Source: SFDP01 sp051891855 (GTDB taxonomy: Bacteria; Bacillota; Clostridia; Lachnospirales; Lachnospiraceae). From it: DNA of 33,545 nt. The notes beneath the pieces are model-generated. The model ran no database searches, had not been told where the DNA came from, and was given only the letters and a program-made list of their open reading frames with translations. The stretch spans positions 1-33,545 of the forward strand of contig JBJFFP010000061.1 of NCBI GenBank assembly GCA_051891855.1, given 5' to 3'. The position numbers and the translations under genes are program-made. Positions 31,977 through 33,545 of this stretch are shown here, in pieces (the first letter of the stretch is position 1; the number at the start of each line of letters is the position of its first letter).

Positions 31977-32314
31977 TTACAACTCTATAAACCCATATCT
32001 ACCCGAGCCGTAACCAGTAACTTTCCTAAATACTTTTGCAGCCTTCATCGTATTGATAATATTCGTTGCTTTTGATTTCGAACAGTTTAACCATTCCTGA
32101 ACATTTGCCTGTCCAAATGGAACACCTGTGCCACATGCACAAAATACCTGTTCAATATTCTTGATAAACTTATCTGTTATTTCCGCTTCTCTGAATAATG
32201 GCATATATTTTTCAAAAGTGTTGCTTACTTTCTGAGCATTATTGATTACTTTTTCAGCCACATTGCTTACTCCTTTAAGGGTGTTGCACATATTTTTCGT
32301 AACATTGCTTACTT
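31977..32314 (-). pseudogene. C-terminal remnant of a probable Fic-family protein, cut by IS66
   Basis: The open frame on the minus strand runs from the IS66 end (first whole codons read VSNVTKNMCNTLKGVSN) to TAA at 31977. It lacks an N-terminus: going upstream, the frame closes with TAG inside the insertion sequence. The first part is a helix with repeated V-S-N units (VSNV, VSNV, VSNT). The C-terminal 60 residues form a winged helix (QANVQEWLNCSKSKATNII, AAKVFRKVTGYGSGRYGFI) like the C-terminal domain of many Fic AMP-transferases. The catalytic HPFxxGNGR half would lie beyond the element, outside the window. The family call is from this tail only. Confidence 0.5.
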
Positions 32315-32606
32315 GTAACTATTCAGCACCCCGTTTGGGGCACATTAATTTTGGTCAAAACGGAGAAAATAAAATTTCTGTTTTGCCATGGCTTTATTAC
32401 GAAAAGTGGATAACTTTTCAATGCAACTGCCAAGTGCTTTTTGTTTGTGGATTACTAAACCATAAATCCTCAATTATAGCCAGATAACGTACTATTTGTG
32501 GATTTTATCCGAGTGTTATCGGTAGTTATTCTCTGGGTTTTACTGTTTATCCACCGTCATTTTGACAGTACCCCCAAACGTCACGATTCGCTTTTTTGCA
32601 CATTTT

Positions 32607-32637
32607 CCGTTAAAATAGAAGTATCAAATTTTAACGG
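32607..32637 (+). promoter_or_regulatory. Hairpin next to the tnpC ribosome site
   Basis: CCGTTAAAAT (32607-32616) and ATTTTAACGG (32628-32637) form a perfect 10-pair stem with an 11-base loop. The right arm ends in the first two bases of the tnpC ribosome site GGAAGGTGG. Read-through from outside the element would fold this stem and could mask the site, as known for other insertion sequences; the effect here is inference. Confidence 0.6.
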
Positions 32638-32649
32638 AAGGTGGTCTGA

Positions 32650-33545
32650 TTGACAAAAGACGAAATGAACAAGCAGTTATTACAGCAGGTTAATTCATTA
32701 ACCTCAACTGTAGATTCCCTGAATGCTACAATCAATGTGCAAACACAGTTAATCGCTCGGCTCAATCAGACAATACAGCAACTGAAAGAACAGCTTAATA
32801 AGAAATCTAAAAACAGTTCAAAACCACCTTCAAGTGATGGCTATAAAAAACCTGCTCCTAAGAGTCTGCGCAAACCATCCGGCAAAAAGGTCGGTGGACA
32901 GAATGGACATCAGGGGACACATTTGGCGATAATAACAGCTCCGGATGAAATAGTCAAACATATGCCATCCGCATGTGAAGGCTGCCAGTATTATCAGATG
33001 TGCAAAGGTACTGCATGTATCGCTGAGAAACGACATGTCATTGATGCTGTCGTTACAGTAAATGTTAAGGAGCATCAGTCGTTGGCAATCCCAGTCTGTA
33101 TGCTGCATGGAGATACCCTAAGAGGTGCTTTCCCTTCTGCTGTAAAAGCAGCCGTACAGTATGGTGAAAACCTGCAGGCATTATCTGTTGCATTAAATAC
33201 TGTGGGTGCAGTCAGCATCAAACGTACCCATGAGATTCTTTCCGGAGTATTTAACATTCCGATTGCAACAGGCACGATCAGCAGTATGGTAAAAAGATGC
33301 GCTGACCGTCTGGGCGAAACAGTAGGTAAGATCAAGGATAAGATAATCGGTTCCGCACTTGGACATTTTGATGAAACCGGAACCAGAGTGGATAAAAAAC
33401 TCTGGTGGGTTCATGATGCCTCAAACTGTGAATACACCTATCTTGATATCCATCCCAAACGAGGGACTGCAGGCATGTGGCAATGTGGTATTCTCCCAGA
33501 ATTCAAAGGGATTGCCATGCATGACTGCTGGGCTTCCTACTGGAA
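32650..33545 (+). CDS. tnpC: IS66-family transposase (TnpC), C-terminally cut by window edge
   Basis: The frame starts at TTG (32650) behind GGAAGGTGG, or at ATG (32665), and stays open to the right edge (298 codons seen of about 500). The N-terminus is a coiled coil (QLLQQVNSLTSTVDSLNATI). It is followed by the family signature NKKSKNSSKPPSSDGYKKP and GKKVGGQNGHQG, a Cys cluster (CEGC...CKGTAC) that fits the zinc-binding domain, and the start of the DDE core: GHFDETGTRVDK (first Asp) and HDCWASYW (second Asp). No frameshift is seen. The IS66 assignment is secure. Confidence 0.93.
   Translation, partial: MTKDEMNKQLLQQVNSLTSTVDSLNATINVQTQLIARLNQTIQQLKEQLNKKSKNSSKPPSSDGYKKPAPKSLRKPSGKKVGGQNGHQGTHLAIITAPDEIVKHMPSACEGCQYYQMCKGTACIAEKRHVIDAVVTVNVKEHQSLAIPVCMLHGDTLRGAFPSAVKAAVQYGENLQALSVALNTVGAVSIKRTHEILSGVFNIPIATGTISSMVKRCADRLGETVGKIKDKIIGSALGHFDETGTRVDKKLWWVHDASNCEYTYLDIHPKRGTAGMWQCGILPEFKGIAMHDCWASYW

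Larger units (their letters stand above)
32315..33545 (+). mobile_element. IS66-family insertion sequence, left part
   Basis: The probable left end is GTAACTATTCAGCACCCC at 32315, since IS66-family ends begin GTAA and a coding frame is broken exactly there. The element holds a 335-base leader and the tnpC transposase and runs off the right edge. No tnpA or tnpB frame is seen before tnpC, so this is probably a single-gene IS66 form. The target duplication (8 bases in this family; GCTTACTT on the left) cannot be checked because the right end is absent. Confidence 0.8.

Noticed and set aside
32242..32487. 81-residue frame across the IS66 left end as a tnpA/tnpB candidate
   Set aside because: It crosses the predicted IS boundary and has no TnpA or TnpB features.
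1..33545. CRISPR array
   Set aside because: No regularly spaced direct repeats of 20-40 bases were noticed on reading through.

Overview
The window looks like chromosome from a low-to-medium GC, endospore-lineage Clostridia, most likely a butyrate-producing member of the Lachnospiraceae. Reasons: a complete butyryl-CoA:acetate CoA-transferase very like those of Roseburia/Eubacterium-type gut bacteria, Firmicutes-style sigma-A promoters and AGGAGG ribosome sites, tRNA genes without encoded CCA beside an RNase Z gene, a GerA spore-germination protein and a Spo0A-type DNA-binding domain. All calls come from reading the sequence; no database search was possible.

Layout. (1) 1-205: a strong leftward promoter with a boxA-like leader that probably feeds an rRNA or other stable-RNA operon off the left edge. 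(2) 206-1450: an unassigned lipoprotein and two tRNA-Ser genes (UGA, GGA). (3) 1452-7221: a long leftward operon ycxB-like > tsaE > tsaB > rimI > CxxC protein > rnz > membrane protein > tsaD > ispD; this is the t6A tRNA-modification set with tRNA 3' processing and isoprenoid synthesis. (4) 7351-11807: an FMN-bind-like protein facing hslO, then the leftward operon hisC > popT (DUF368) > methyltransferase > hslO, and a small membrane protein. (5) 11927-15625: secA > prfB, with the classical prfB +1 frameshift. (6) 15873-17210: the butyryl-CoA transferase gene under its own consensus promoter, sharing a terminator with the convergent MATE > mtnA operon; then a PTS IIC-like permease. (7) 21000-24129: a stand-alone Spo0A effector-domain protein divergent from an XRE-type regulator, then a UDP-galactopyranose-mutase-like flavoprotein. 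(8) 24220-29673: a metQ-like lipoprotein > Rrf2 regulator > large GT-C-like membrane protein operon (leftward), then an LspA-like protein and a solitary GerA-family protein (rightward).

(9) 29695-33545 is accessory DNA. A visibly AT-richer two-gene Septu-type anti-phage system (ptuA ATPase, ptuB HNH nuclease) has a 43-residue, four-nucleotide-overlapping CxxC/CxxC mini-protein gene on its 3' end. Beyond it lie a degraded coding fragment, the C-terminal stump of a probable Fic protein, and an IS66-family element whose left end cuts that gene and whose transposase runs off the right edge.

The most interesting items are the Septu plus mini-protein arrangement, the stacked disruption (Fic stump / IS66) beside it, the receiver-less Spo0A protein with a divergent XRE gene, the orphan MetQ-Rrf2-membrane-protein operon with a candidate operator, and the solitary gerA gene with a forespore-type promoter match.
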